60,000 nt of DNA, from NCBI GenBank assembly GCA_030704615.1, contig CM060734.1:8186001-8246000 (forward strand), read 5' to 3'. Source of the stretch: Takakia lepidozioides. Taxonomy: Eukaryota > Streptophyta > Takakiopsida > Takakiales > Takakiaceae. Of this stretch, positions 11,513 through 21,710 are shown in pieces. The notes beneath the pieces are model-generated. The model worked only from the letters and a program-made list of their open reading frames with translations. It ran no database searches and was not told where the DNA came from. Within the stretch, counting starts at the first letter, position 1. Each line of letters starts with the position of its first letter. The translations under genes were made by a program, and so were the position numbers.

Positions 11513-11515
11513 AGG

Positions 11516-11590
11516 TATGGACGTGACGCCGCAGTAACACATCAGCATCGGCGTCACGTCAAGATGTGACGGTCGTCACGTCGCGTCCAT
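11516..11590. repeat. Compound hairpin, possible transposon terminus
   Basis: TATGGACGTGAC at 11516 pairs with GTCACGTCGCGTCCATA ending at 11590. An inner stem, GACGTGACGCCG with CGGCGTCACGTC, spans 11519-11560. It begins exactly where LINE similarity ends, so it may be the end of an inserted DNA element that includes the next gene. No matching far end was found. Confidence 0.5.
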
Positions 11591-11726
11591 AACAAGACAT
11601 TCATCGCGGTAATTTATTTATTTATTTATTACTTTTTACCTTCTTCTGCCACGTTGGCGACAGCGAGGACGAAGGCGACTGGCCAGGTGACGGCTTGCCG
11701 AGGTGACCATCCAGGCGCCGGTTGCC

Positions 11727-11865
11727 GGGCGACCGCCACGTCAGCGGTCACCATGTGGGCGACTGCCATATTAGCGGTCGCCACATTGCGCTGGTGGCCG
11801 CCAAGCGGCGGACATCTTCCGGAAGGCGCTTGGGTGACCGCTTTTGAGCGGTCGCCCATATAAGG
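11727..11865 (+). promoter_or_regulatory. GCGGTCGCC repeat array and TATA box
   Basis: The octamer-like word GGCGACCGC or its complement occurs about six times: near 11727, 11744, 11757, 11774, 11832 and 11848. The last two form a tight hairpin, GGGTGACCGCTTTTGAGCGG. A TATA-like CATATAAGG follows at 11857-11865. The next start codon is at 12032. The arrangement looks like a promoter with clustered factor sites. A TATA box in a similar GGCGCG/GACTGGCCAG setting lies near 56.97 kb. Confidence 0.5.
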
Positions 11866-12031
11866 GGAAGGAGGCCATTTTTGGCTCTCACTTTCACTCT
11901 TCCCCTTTAGCTCTGTGGGTGTGGGATGCTTTGCATTCTGCCGAGCGGAGTTAGAGGAAGAGGGAAGCCATTGACAAGGAGGGGAAGGTTTTGTCTCCGA
12001 TTTTTATAAAATTGTGGGCTTTTGGATCTAT

Positions 12032-12522
12032 ATGAACGACGCAATGACGCAACGCAAAGAGCGGCGGCTGCGTCGCAATCCCGCATATGAGGATGCGGAT
12101 GAAAAGAAAATCAACAGATATGCCAAGGCCATTAGGCAAGTCGTTAGAACGTGGCAAATGAGTCTAGCAAGCGCGTTAGTGGGTGTGAAATCCATTGATC
12201 TCCCAAATGTCCAGGACCTTGTAGCTACCTTGGAGGCCGCTGAAACTGTCGCCAACAATGTTAACTCGTCGCCTCGTCGCCTCCAAAATGATAGTCAGCA
12301 GAGTGGCAATCAATACTTCCCGGAGTCACTCCGCATGATGGCAAGGGTGGACGAGGAACGTGTTAGGCTCGGGCCACCACCTCGCACTCGATACCAGACC
12401 CGAGCTCGCTTGATCCGGATGCCGCTTCTACACACTCAGCGTTGTCATCAACCCCACGTCCGGCGGTGCCATCTGCAACTTCAGGGAGTGAAACACAAGA
12501 GACTATAGATTTATCGGAATAG
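12032..12522 (+). CDS. Unrecognised basic protein with probable C-terminal frameshift
   Basis: I do not recognise this gene. The ATG at 12032 is the first after the TATA box. The N-terminus is basic (MNDAMTQRKERRLRRNPAY), followed by a helical-looking segment (RYAKAIRQVVRTWQMSLASA) and LPNVQDLVATLEAAETV. As written, the frame stops at 12508. A one-base shift near 12400 gives a more natural end, SLDPDAASTHSALSSTPRP and then TQETIDLSE, stopping at 12520-12522. Reading without the shift gives an Arg/His/Leu-rich tail typical of out-of-frame sequence. It could be an accessory protein or first exon of the element starting at 11516, or a small host gene. Confidence 0.45.
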
Positions 12523-13312
12523 CCTCCTTTACATATTACAACTATGAATAGATCTTTTTGTCGATGATGGTATTCCTATAAATTCTAATAGGTTTGTAAA
12601 ATTTCAACATAGCATTTCATGCCCGAATTTCGAAGCATTGCCCATGAGGCATGTCTTTCGTGATTTGACTATGGCGCCCAATGCTTGTGGACGACCTTTA
12701 TATTTGAAGCACTCTTTCTCATTATTCTGCAATTTTCAATTTGAATTTTGCATGGACCACGGTTGTACGTCATATTTGTTGAGCTGAATAACTGTTAACC
12801 ACAACAATTTTGATTGACCTGATAGGGATTTAATATAGAACTTCATAGTGTCGATGAGTAAGTTATAACTTATTAACAAGTCCACCGTTGTTGTCAAGTT
12901 GCGGGTTTGGAATTTTAATCAAGTCCACTGGCATACATGAATATTTCATAGGGATACTCAATTTCAGAGTGAATAGTTCTCAATACATTGCATGCCAAAA
13001 TGTGAATATTGCGCGGTCTGCTCTACTGGACAACCACGGTTGTGGTATGTCCCATCTTGTTCGTCATTGACCCACAATCATTTTGGCATTATTGATATTA
13101 TTTTATATGAACATTATGGTGCATGCACATTCCACTTTGCATACATTCATAGTTTCATAATTATATAAATGCAAGTTCCGAACCAATTTCATATTTCATA
13201 CTAAAGCAAACCGGGCTACATGTACTCCAATAGTTTAGTGGACCACGATACATTCACCGCGGACCGTCTTGCAAGTTCTTGAAGATGTCTGTCTTCCCAA
13301 TTGTTTCTATTT
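12523..13312. other. AT-rich stretch without a gene
   Basis: This stretch is AT-richer than the flanks. Words like CCACGGTTGT recur (about 12759 and 13032), as do phrases with TTTCATA. I see no convincing exon. It could be an intron or 3' flank of the gene before it. Confidence 0.5.
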
Positions 13313-13796
13313 CTACGACGGGATGACAATCTTGCCGGCCCCACCAGCGTGAAGTCCGAGTCCCCCCTGCACTTCATCGCCAGCGCCATGGTTGGTGTTG
13401 TCATCGTCCTCAGTGGCCGTTGTGGTTGCATCAGGCATTCTTAGGCGCATCCGACCCCGTTTGATCTTCATTTGCCGGATTGGCCTATTCCCATCGCGAT
13501 CAGTAATTCCATCGATAGTATCTGGCCCACGTGTGTTGCGATCACCAATGAAACTTTGTATAGTTTTTTGCCTTTTCGCCGCTTGTGGGGGATTTTGTAT
13601 TCTCGTACCAGAATGGGGGCCACGGTGATGCGCTGCCGAGGGTCCGCCGACATGAGATGAGAGTCGATTGACGTGGGTGGATTGTCGGTTCAGATGGACC
13701 TGCAATGGCAGATGATCGTCATCCGATGGATCCACCAGAGACATTTCCATCTGCATTTGGGATGACCGAAGTACCTGTCCTCGCGTCACAGGAGCG
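13313..13796 (-). pseudogene. Unrecognised minus-strand coding remnant, cut by an LTR-like block
   Basis: A minus-strand frame of about 158 codons has protein-like composition: MEMSLVDPSDDDHLPLQVH, then AAKRQKTIQSFIGDRN, then a basic stretch (RQMKIKRGRMRLRM) and an acidic/Gly-rich end. The KRQKTIQSFIG style resembles linkers in transposase-like BED proteins, but that is only an impression. Its 5' side ends exactly at the LTR-like repeat at 13797, so it is truncated. Confidence 0.35.
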
Positions 13797-14164
13797 TGTC
13801 AAGTTAAATAAGCACAGTGTGAAAACAACTAGAATAAAGCTAGTTTTTTGTATTTAACACTTGGATTTAGGTCAAGTGTTAAATCAGGTGTCAAGTTTAG
13901 TTTGACACCTGAACCGCCTTATCTTCACGAGAGCGGCAGTCGCGTAGCTCATCTCTCTCGAGTTGAGCCTGCGCGACCGAGCTCCTTCATCGCTTTCAGA
14001 TCTGAGTGTGCTTATGATGGGAGTGTAGGTTGTTGTGGGGTGGAGTCCCCATAGCTTGGGGTGCCCCTGGCTCGACTATTATCTTAAAGAGTGATGTTGA
14101 GGGATTGCATTCTTGTGTTGAGAGTGTGTGTCCTTTCTAGCTTGTTTATCACTCGAGAGAGATG
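13797..14164 (+). repeat. LTR-like repeat, copy 1
   Basis: The block starts TGTCAAGTTAAATAAGCACA and runs to TCACTCGAGAGAGATGA. An almost identical block lies at 32485-32852 in the same orientation. It starts with TG and cuts a coding remnant at its left edge in both places. No clear CA end or target duplication was found, so LTR is a guess. It may be one end of a different transposon type. Confidence 0.55.
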
Positions 14165-14281
14165 ATATCTTACCTGTGAGTGCAAGGTAGGAGTTGAGGG
14201 TTAGCACTTGCAAGATTACCTGTGTGTAAGTAGTGCTTAGTTTGAGAAGCATATCATTGAATGTGACCACAAGATTCAGCG

Positions 14282-14862
14282 TGCCCTGAAACGCCTGGAG
14301 GATGACGATGCTGGAGCCGCCACTGTTATTGCAGTCGCTGAAGCTACCAAGTCACCAGAGGCTTTGGAGCACACAAGGAGAGACTTAAAAATGCAGCAGC
14401 AAATGCTAGTTGGCACCTATGCGTGATCCTTGAAGCTGGATGATTGTTTCCCCAGTAAGCTTATAGAGAAGCTCTACCGTGCAGCATGGAGCAGCGCTGG
14501 CAAGCTGTGAACGCTGATATCTGCACTACCACAACGTCCCTAGGATGAATACAAAGTGCCTGGAGTGAAATGGATAGCTGGAGAGCTGCTCAGGCCCATA
14601 CATTTTGGGAGTTAAAAGTCACATCTGTATGTTGTAGGCCCGATTCACGCCCTCACAAAACCCTGGAGAGTTCAAACAGCCCATCTCCTCGCGACATCTT
14701 CCTCACTGGCTATGCCGGAGAAGGCCAAGGATAAGGGCATCAAGGAATTGCAAGTGGCTCTCACAGAGGCTCAATATAATGCAATTCATTTGGAAGAGGC
14801 CATTGCAAGAAGCAGTAATGCGTCAACTGAACAACGGCGGGAGGCTGGTTTTTGTTTTTAGG
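14282..14862 (+). pseudogene. Two coding-like scraps upstream of the truncated 249-residue gene
   Basis: A frame at about 14285-14425 reads ALKRLEDDDAGAATVIAVAE and on to LKMQQQMLVGTYA before a stop. A second at 14713-14862 starts with ATG (MPEKAKDKGIKELQVALTEA) and has a coiled-coil-like pattern before ending in FCF and a stop. Both have protein-like composition but I recognise neither. They could be leftover exons or gag-like material between the LTR-like block and the next gene. Confidence 0.3.
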
Positions 14863-14981
14863 ACTCTGCTAAAAATCTATGGAATTTTTAGAGTGTGAGT
14901 GTGCCATGAAAGATCCACAATTCTGTTTCTAGAACCTGTGCTGGTCTATATGAGAGACAAATCTGTGGATGTACTCCTTGT

Positions 14982-15580
14982 ATGGCTGGGGGAAATGAGG
15001 ACGTAATTGAAGGACAGGTCTCTTCTCTTAGCCTGTGCACACAAGGGGACAGGATTTATGTTTTCCAAGGAACTCAGACTGATTTGAGTGGAGAACAGTT
15101 GGACGAGTTGATTGCATACTGGGAGTCAGGCATTAGCAGTAGACAACAGACTGCTGTAGTTGGCATTGAGGGCCTCAATATCGCCTTGGACAGTCAGAAC
15201 TTTGTTGGAGCCAGCAGTTCAGCAGCTGTAGGTGAAATACCAAAGTGGGTGAAAGCTAGGCTTGGAACACAGCCAAAGACAGCCTCGGGGACCAAGGTGT
15301 TCAGCCACAAGGCCGTGGTGTACTGGAGCAGAGGAGCAGGAGCTACACAAGTTTCTGCAATCAGACATGGTTGCAGCCGGATACGCTCTGCACAGGGCAA
15401 CCACGAGCGGGGGTTCATTAGCAATGACATATTTGTTGTGCGTGAAGGAGATGCAGTCATTCGCAATGAAGACACCCGCAACCGTCTCAAAGCTTTCGAG
15501 TTGAGAGACTATCAGACCCTACCTTTGTTTTCTTTAGTGTTCAGTGAGCGGGAGATAAGGGAGTATTGCTTTGTCTCTAC
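14982..15580 (+). pseudogene. Truncated copy of the unknown 249-residue gene
   Basis: From the ATG at 14982 the first ~200 codons match the full gene at 35437 almost base for base: MAGGNEDVIEGQVSSLSLCT, then GEIPKWVKARLGTQ and GNHERGFISNDIFVVREGDA. At 15581, after codons for CFVST, the sequence switches abruptly to satellite DNA, replacing the last ~50 codons. About 130 bp upstream of the start is also shared with the other copy, so a segment of about 735 bp was duplicated before truncation. Confidence 0.8.
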
Positions 15581-18500
15581 AAACCTTGGCCAGTGTGTTC
15601 AATGTACCCTCTGATACATCCCAGTGTAATACGAGATCAATCGAAAATCGTTCCATTGTCCAATGAGGCGTTCACTTCTCATCTTGGTTTTGTTCAATGC
15701 GAAAAAGAAATCATGCAATGCGTGCACGGCTATTGCACCCATTGAACGGTTGTGGTTGAAGCCCCTCTTTTGCCCGCACGTGCTTGAACATGTGTGCCAC
15801 ACATGTGCGGAGACACAACAGACGAATAAATCATTTGCCTCCCCATCGACGCGCTCCCCCCTCAAGCCATTCCACATTTTTAATGGAATTTAAATTTATT
15901 TTAAGCCAATAAATAGGTTTGCACTGCCTTGGTTTATGGCACGTATTGATTTTGTTTTTGGCTCAATTTTGTTCTGCGGCTTCTAGCATACCACGGCTAC
16001 TCCCCGCCAAAATTTGGACCAATCAAAATGCCCCCTCCCCCCCCCAAAAAAAAAGGTGTTCTCTTTCGCTCACTATTGCAGAACTCTCTATGAAGAGTGC
16101 ATGAAGTAGAACACAAATCAAGATTGGAGTGCAAAACAGGGAAGAAACTGTGGTTTTGGGTCCAAATGAATTTTGATCGCTCCCAAATTTGGCACGCACA
16201 TTGCATATGGCTACATTACACGCCCCATTCAAAAACGGAATGAAAAACAAATCGTGAGCACGCAAAACATAGTCCAACAGGTCCCAAAGCAATAGCAGCT
16301 CCAACAAAATATATTCAACGGGCGAACGGATGGTTGGCCATCGAAATGATTTTGGTTCGCTTTGAGACTTGGCCACTATGTTCAATGTGCCATGTAAGAG
16401 CCCCAGAGTAATATGAGATCAATCGAAATTCGTTCAATGGGCCAACGGATGGTTGCCCATCCAAATGATTTTCGTTCGCTTTCAAACCTTGGCCAGTGTG
16501 TTCAATGTACCCTCTGATACGTCCCAGTGTAATACGAGATCAATCGAAAATCGTTCCATTGTCCAATGAGGCGTTCACTTCTCATCTGGTTTTTGTTCAA
16601 TGCGAAAAAGAAATCCTGCAATGCGTGCACGGCTATTGCACCCATTGAACGGTTGTGGTTGAAGCCCCTCTTTTGCCCGCACGTGCTTGAACATGTGCGG
16701 AGACAACGGAACGAAATAAATCATTTGCCTCCCCATCGACGCGCTCCCCCCTCAAGCCATTCCACATTTTAATGGAATTTAAATTTATTTTAAGCCAATA
16801 AATAGGTTTGCACTGCCTTGGTTTATGGCACGTATCGATTTTGTTTTTGGCTCAATTTTGTTCTGCGGCTTCCAGCATCCCACGGCTACTCCCCCGCCAA
16901 AATTTGGACCAATCAACCAAAAAAGGTGTTGTCTTTCGCTCACTATTGCAGAACTCTCCATGAAGAGTGCATGAAGTAGAACTCAAATCAAGTTTGGAGT
17001 GCAAAACAGGGAAGAAACTGTGGTTTTGGGTCCAAATGAATTTTGATCGCTCCCAAATTTGGCACGCACATTGCATATGGCTACATTACACGCCCCATTC
17101 AAAAACGGAATGAAAAACAAATCGTGAGCACGCAAAACACAGTCCAACAGGTCCCCAAGCAATAGCAGCTCCAACAAAATACATTCAACGGGGAACGGAT
17201 GGTTGCCCATCCAAATCATTTTTGTTAGCTTCCAAACTTTGCCAGCACGTTCAGACACCCTCTCACAGGTCCACTAATATCAGATCAATCAAAAATTCAT
17301 TCGATGGCTCAACGGATGGTTGCCCATCCAAATCATTTTTGTTAGCTTCCAAATTGTGCCAGCACGTTGCAGACACCCTCTCACAGGTCCCGGACTAATA
17401 TCAGATCAATCGAAAATTCATTCGATGGCTCAACGGATGGTTGGCCATCGAAATGATTTTGGTTCGCTTTGAGACTTGGCCACTATGTTCAATGTGCCAT
17501 GTAAGAGGCCCCAGAGTAATGAGATCAATCGTTCGTCAATGGGCCAACGGATGGTTGCCCATCCAAATGATTTTCGTTCGCTTTCAAACCTTGGCCAGTG
17601 TGTTCAATGTACCCTCTGATACGTCCCAGTGTAATAACGATCAATCGAAAATCGTTCCATTGTCCAATGAGGCGTTCACTTCTCATCTGGTTTTTGTTCA
17701 ATGCGAAAAAGAAATCCTGCAATGCGTGCACGGCTATTGCACCCATTGAACGGTTGTGGTTGAAAGCCCCTCTTTTGCCCGCACGTGCTTGAACATGTGC
17801 CACACATGTGCGGAGACACAACAGACGAATAAATCATTTGCCTCCCCATCGACGCGCTCCCCCTCAAGCCATTCCACATTTTTAATGGAATTTAAATTTA
17901 TTTTAAGCCAATAAATAGGTTTGCACTGCCTTGGTTTATGGCACGTATTGATTTTGTTTTTGGCTCAATTTGTTCTCTGCGGCTTCTAGCATACCACGGC
18001 TACTCCCCCCCCAAAATTTGGACCAATCAAAATGCCCCCTCCCCCCCCCCAAAAAAAGGTGTTCTCTTTCGCTCACTATTGCAGAACTCTCTATGAAGAG
18101 TGCATGAAGTAGAACACAAATCAAGATTGGAGTGCAAAACAGGGAAGAAACTGTGGTTTTGGGTCCAAATGAATTTTGATCGCTCCCAAATTTGGCACGC
18201 ACATTGCATATGGCTACATTACACGCCCCATTCAAAAACGGAATGAAAAACAAATCGTGAGCACGCAAAACACAGTCCAACAGGTCCCAAAGCAATAGCA
18301 GCTCCAACAAAATACATTCAACGGGGGAACGGATGGTTGCCCATCCAAATCATTTTTGTTAGCTTCCAAACTTTGCCAGCACGTTGCAGACACCCTCTCA
18401 CAGGTCCCGGACTAATATCAGATCAATCAAAAATTCATTCGATGGCTCAACGGATGGTTGCCCATCCAAATCATTTTTGTTAGCTTCCAAATTGTGCCAG

Positions 18501-19789
18501 CACGTTGCAGACACCCTCTCACAGGTCCCGGACTAATATCAGATCAATCGAAAATTCATTCGATGGCTCAACGGATGGTTGGCCATCGAAATGATTTTGG
18601 TTCGCTTTGAGACTTGGCCACTATGTTCAATGTGCCATGTAAGAGGCCCCAGAGTAATATGAGATCAATCGAAATTCGTTCAATGGGCCAACGGATGGTT
18701 GCCCATCCAAATGATTTTCGTTCGCTTTCAAACCTTGGCCAGTGTGTTCAATGTACCCTCTGATACGTCCCAGTGTAATACGAGATCAATCGAAAATCGT
18801 TCCATTGTCCAATGAGGCGTTCACTTCTCATCTGGTTTTTGTTCAATGCGAAAAAGAAATCCTGCAATGCGTGCACGGCTATTGCACCCATTGAACGGTT
18901 GTGGTTGAAGCCCCTCTTTTGCCCGCACGTGCTTGAACATGTGTGCCACACATGTGCGGAGACACAACAGACGAATAAATCATTTGCCTCCCCATCGACG
19001 CGCTCCCCCCTCAAGCCATTCCACATTTTTAATGGAATTTAAATTTATTTTAAGCCAATAAATAGGTTTGCACTGCCTTGGTTTATGGCACGTATTGATT
19101 TTGTTTTTGGCTCAATTTTGTTCTGCGGCTTCTAGCATACCACGGCTACTCCCCCGCCAAAATTTGGACCAATCAAAAATGCCCCCTCCCCCCCCCCAAA
19201 AAAAAAGGTGTTCTCTTTCGCTCACTATTGCAGAACTCTCTATGAAGAGTGCATGAAGTAGAACACAAATCAAGATTGGAGTGCAAAACAGGGAAGAAAC
19301 TGTGGTTTTGGGTCCAAATGAATTTTGATCGCTCCCAAATTTGGCACGCACATTGCATATGGCTACATTACACGCCCCATTCAAAAACGGAATGAAAAAC
19401 AAATCGTGAGCACGCGAAACACAGTCCAACAGGTCCCAAAGCAATAGCAGCTCCAACAAAATATATTCAACGGGCGAACGGATGGTTGCCCATCGAAATG
19501 ATTTTGGTTCGCTTTGAGACTTGGCCAATACGTCTGTTGTGTCTTAAATTTATTTTAAGCCAATAAATAGGTTTGCACTGCCTTGGTTTCTGGCACGTAT
19601 CGATTTGTTTTTTGGCTCAATTTTGTTCTGCGGCTTCCAACATCCCACGACTACTCCCCCGCCAAAATTTGAACCAATCAAAAATGCCCCCCCCCCAAAA
19701 AAAAAAGGTGTTGTCTTTCGCTCACTATTGCAGAACTCTCTATGAAGAGTGCATGAAGTAGAACACAAATCAAGTTTGGAGTGCAAAAC
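15581..19789 (+). repeat. Satellite array with higher-order units
   Basis: Units begin AAACCTTGGCCAGTGTGTTC at 15581, 16484, 17586 and 18730, giving lengths of about 903, 1102, 1144 and 800 bp. A partial fifth piece lies at 19546-19789. Each unit has a ~730-bp segment (GCACGGCTATTGCACCCATT through GTTCTGCGGCTTCYAGCAT) followed by 2, 4, 4 and 1 copies of a ~120-bp monomer marked by AACGGATGGTTGSCCATC. In unit three the monomer marks fall at about 18331, 18452, 18573 and 18693. Open frames of 60-138 codons recur on both strands, but they follow the repeat and have no protein-like features I trust. Confidence 0.92.
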
Positions 19790-19846
19790 ATCTACTTCAT
19801 GCACTCTTCATAGAGAGTTCTACAATAGTGAGCGATGGGTGACAAT
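19790..19846. repeat. Inverted scrap of the satellite
   Basis: The bases CTACTTCATGCACTCTTCAT at about 19791 are the reverse complement of the satellite phrase at 19742-19761. The array therefore ends in a short inverted piece that forms a hairpin. Confidence 0.7.
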
Positions 19847-19861
19847 CCCCTCACAATACAC

Positions 19862-20150
19862 CTAGGTATGACCACAAAAGCTCTCATGCCCATCGCTTCG
19901 CTCGTCCCATACTACATTGGTTCTCATGAGATGACCAAAAGAACTGTTGATGAGCCCAACAACATTGCCGAAGATATCGAGGTCACCATCACAAAATCTG
20001 ATCTCAATGGGAGACAACCCCCATCTACGTACATCCTTTCCGTTGACACACAAAATGTAGGGTAAGATGTATGGGGCTTCGAGGTGTACTGTACGGAACT
20101 CCCCGGAGGTGTAATATGGACCGTAGTAGGGAAACAAGTCCACCATGCTG
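19862..20150 (-). pseudogene. Possible SET-domain-like remnant
   Basis: A minus-strand frame reads DLFPYYGPYYTSGEFRTVHL, then APYILPYILCVNGKDVRRWG, then DLDIFGNVVGLINSSFGHLM and RTNVVWDE. The GN-x-x-G-x-INSS pattern with a following Asn-Val resembles the GNxARFINHSC region of SET lysine methyltransferases, as seen in diverged plant SET-like proteins. The cysteines of a classical SET are absent and the rest of the domain is missing. It lies between two repeat arrays, so it is probably a trapped gene fragment. Confidence 0.35.
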
Positions 20151-20159
20151 TTTCCACCA

Positions 20160-21300
20160 TGCCAAGGGAGAGGTCTCTTTTAAACTCCCTGGCTGCTTGA
20201 AAAAACCGTAACCATTAATGACAAAGCAAAGAGCTGGAGACAAAGCAAAACAAGGCCTACAAACTGATCTGTGTCCCACACGAACCATCATAATTTTTGC
20301 TGTCATTGCCAGGTTTATTATCAAGCTGAAAACCAAGTAGACCAGGGCCAAAAACTGATGTGTATGTCCCACAAACCATCATAATCTCTACCATCATTGT
20401 AAGGTTAACCAGGGCCTAAGAACTGATGTGTATGTCCCACACAAGCCACCATATTCAGCACCTATATGTTTAACCTAACAGGTTGGAGACAAAGCAAAAC
20501 AAGGCCTACAAACTGATGTGTGTGTCCCACACAAACCATCATAATCTTTGTCATTATTGCCAGGTTTAATAACAAGTTGAAAGCCAAGTAAACCAGGGTC
20601 TAAAAACTGATGTGTATTTGTCCCACACAAGCCACCATAATCTCTGCCATCATTGCCATGTTTATTAACAAGCTGAAAGCCTAGTAGCCCAGGGCCTAAA
20701 AACTAAGGTGTGTGTCCCACACAAGTCACCATACTCTCAGCCATCATTGAAAGGTTTAACCAAGGCCTAAGAACTGATGTGTGTGTCCCACACAAGCCAC
20801 AATATTCAGCATCTGTATGCTTAACCTAACAGGCTGGAGACAAAGCAAAACAAGGCCTACAAACTGATGTGTGTGTCCCACACGAACCACCATAGTCTTT
20901 GCCATCATTGCCAGGTTTATTAACAAGCTGAAGCCAAGTAAACCAGGGCCTAACTGATGTGTGTGTCCCACACAAGTCACCATATTCTCAGCCATCATTG
21001 CAGGGTTAAACAATGTCCAAGAAGGTACCCAAAGGGCTGCAACAAACTATAACATGCAGCACCTATATGTTTACCCTAACAGACCGGAGGCAAAGCAAAT
21101 CAGGTCCTAAAAACTGATGTGTGTGTCCCACACAAACCACCATAACTCAGGCACCATTGCAGGGTTTAAACAATGCACGGGAAGGTACCCAAAGGGCTGC
21201 AACAAACAATACATTGCAGCCCCTTTATGCTTAACCTGACAGGCTGGGGGCAAGGCAAAGCAAAGCAAGGCAAGGCAGTCTCAGCCATCATTGCAAAACA
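20160..21300 (+). repeat. Tandem repeats with the word GTGTGTCCCACACAA
   Basis: About ten copies of a 70-125-bp unit carry CTGATGTGTGTGTCCCACAC followed by ACCATCATAATC or a variant. They alternate with CAAAGCAAAACAAGGCC and CATCATTGCCAGGTTTA. Inner arm segments of the giant hairpin (7.1-7.2 and 8.0-8.1 kb) and the 3.8 kb region carry single copies of the same word. The CCCACAC core can pair with the flanking GTGTGTG. The array is non-coding. Confidence 0.85.
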
Positions 21301-21359
21301 GGGGCCCTCCACCAATCTGGAAAGGATTACCCACCACAAGTAGCACTATACTGTCCTTC

Positions 21360-21710
21360 ATAGATCAAACATAGATGTAGGATCATGAAAAACATAGAGT
21401 AGTTTAGTTTTTTCAGATTTCAAGATGAATCCACAGCCAGCCGCCATCTTCACTCCTCTGCAATCCTCATGGCACCCTGCAGCACTTAGCAATCAGCATA
21501 TTAAGTGGAAGCCCTCACCTGTGCCCGTCCCAAAAACAACCACAAAGCATTGTGAGTTAGTGAGGATGCACGAGGTGAATATCAGGCTTCCACACTTGCT
21601 ATCGAGGTCAAATACACATCATACTAAGTACAGAGAACACCATAAAGCACAGGGAAGCATCACAAACAGCAAAGAGAACCTTTTTAACTGTCTGGGGGAT
21701 GGTAGCCATT
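21360..21710 (+). repeat. Element end block, copy 4
   Basis: This matches the blocks at 3905-4225 and 8180-8490: AACATAGAGTAGTTTAGTTT, ATTAAGTGGAAGCCCTCACC, GCATTGTGAGTTAGTGAGGA and AACCTTTTTAACTGTCTGGG. It is non-coding and in the same orientation as copies 1 and 3. Confidence 0.85.

Larger units (their letters stand above)
8506..11515 (+). mobile_element. Non-LTR (LINE-type) retrotransposon, 3'-truncated and frameshifted
   Basis: Pieces in all three plus frames give a LINE polyprotein in the correct order. LLLLRCGDIHPNLGPST near 8555-8620 is the phrase often found ahead of LINE endonucleases. An APE-type endonuclease follows (ITSWNVG, ILLQETKL, then VIMAGDFN near 9775-9795). Then come an RT lead-in (KSKAPGPDLIPNAIL near 11035) and RT motifs (RPIALANTIYKLF, GFRATRSTTRQIQYV, LLYIDFKNAFGSLDHA near 11425-11470). 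The frame is broken at about 8877, 9503, 9580 and 9850, among others. The sequence stops at about 11515, before the F/YADD catalytic box, where an unrelated hairpin begins. It cannot be autonomous. The exact clade is not decided. Confidence 0.9.

Noticed and set aside
16023-19528. Recurrent 120-138-codon minus-strand frames in the satellite
   Set aside because: They recur because the DNA repeats. Composition is not protein-like across all units and the frame breaks freely between units.
20756-21013. Repeat protein with VGHTHQ units
   Set aside because: It is a translation of the tandem DNA repeat; the unit length is not a multiple of three throughout.
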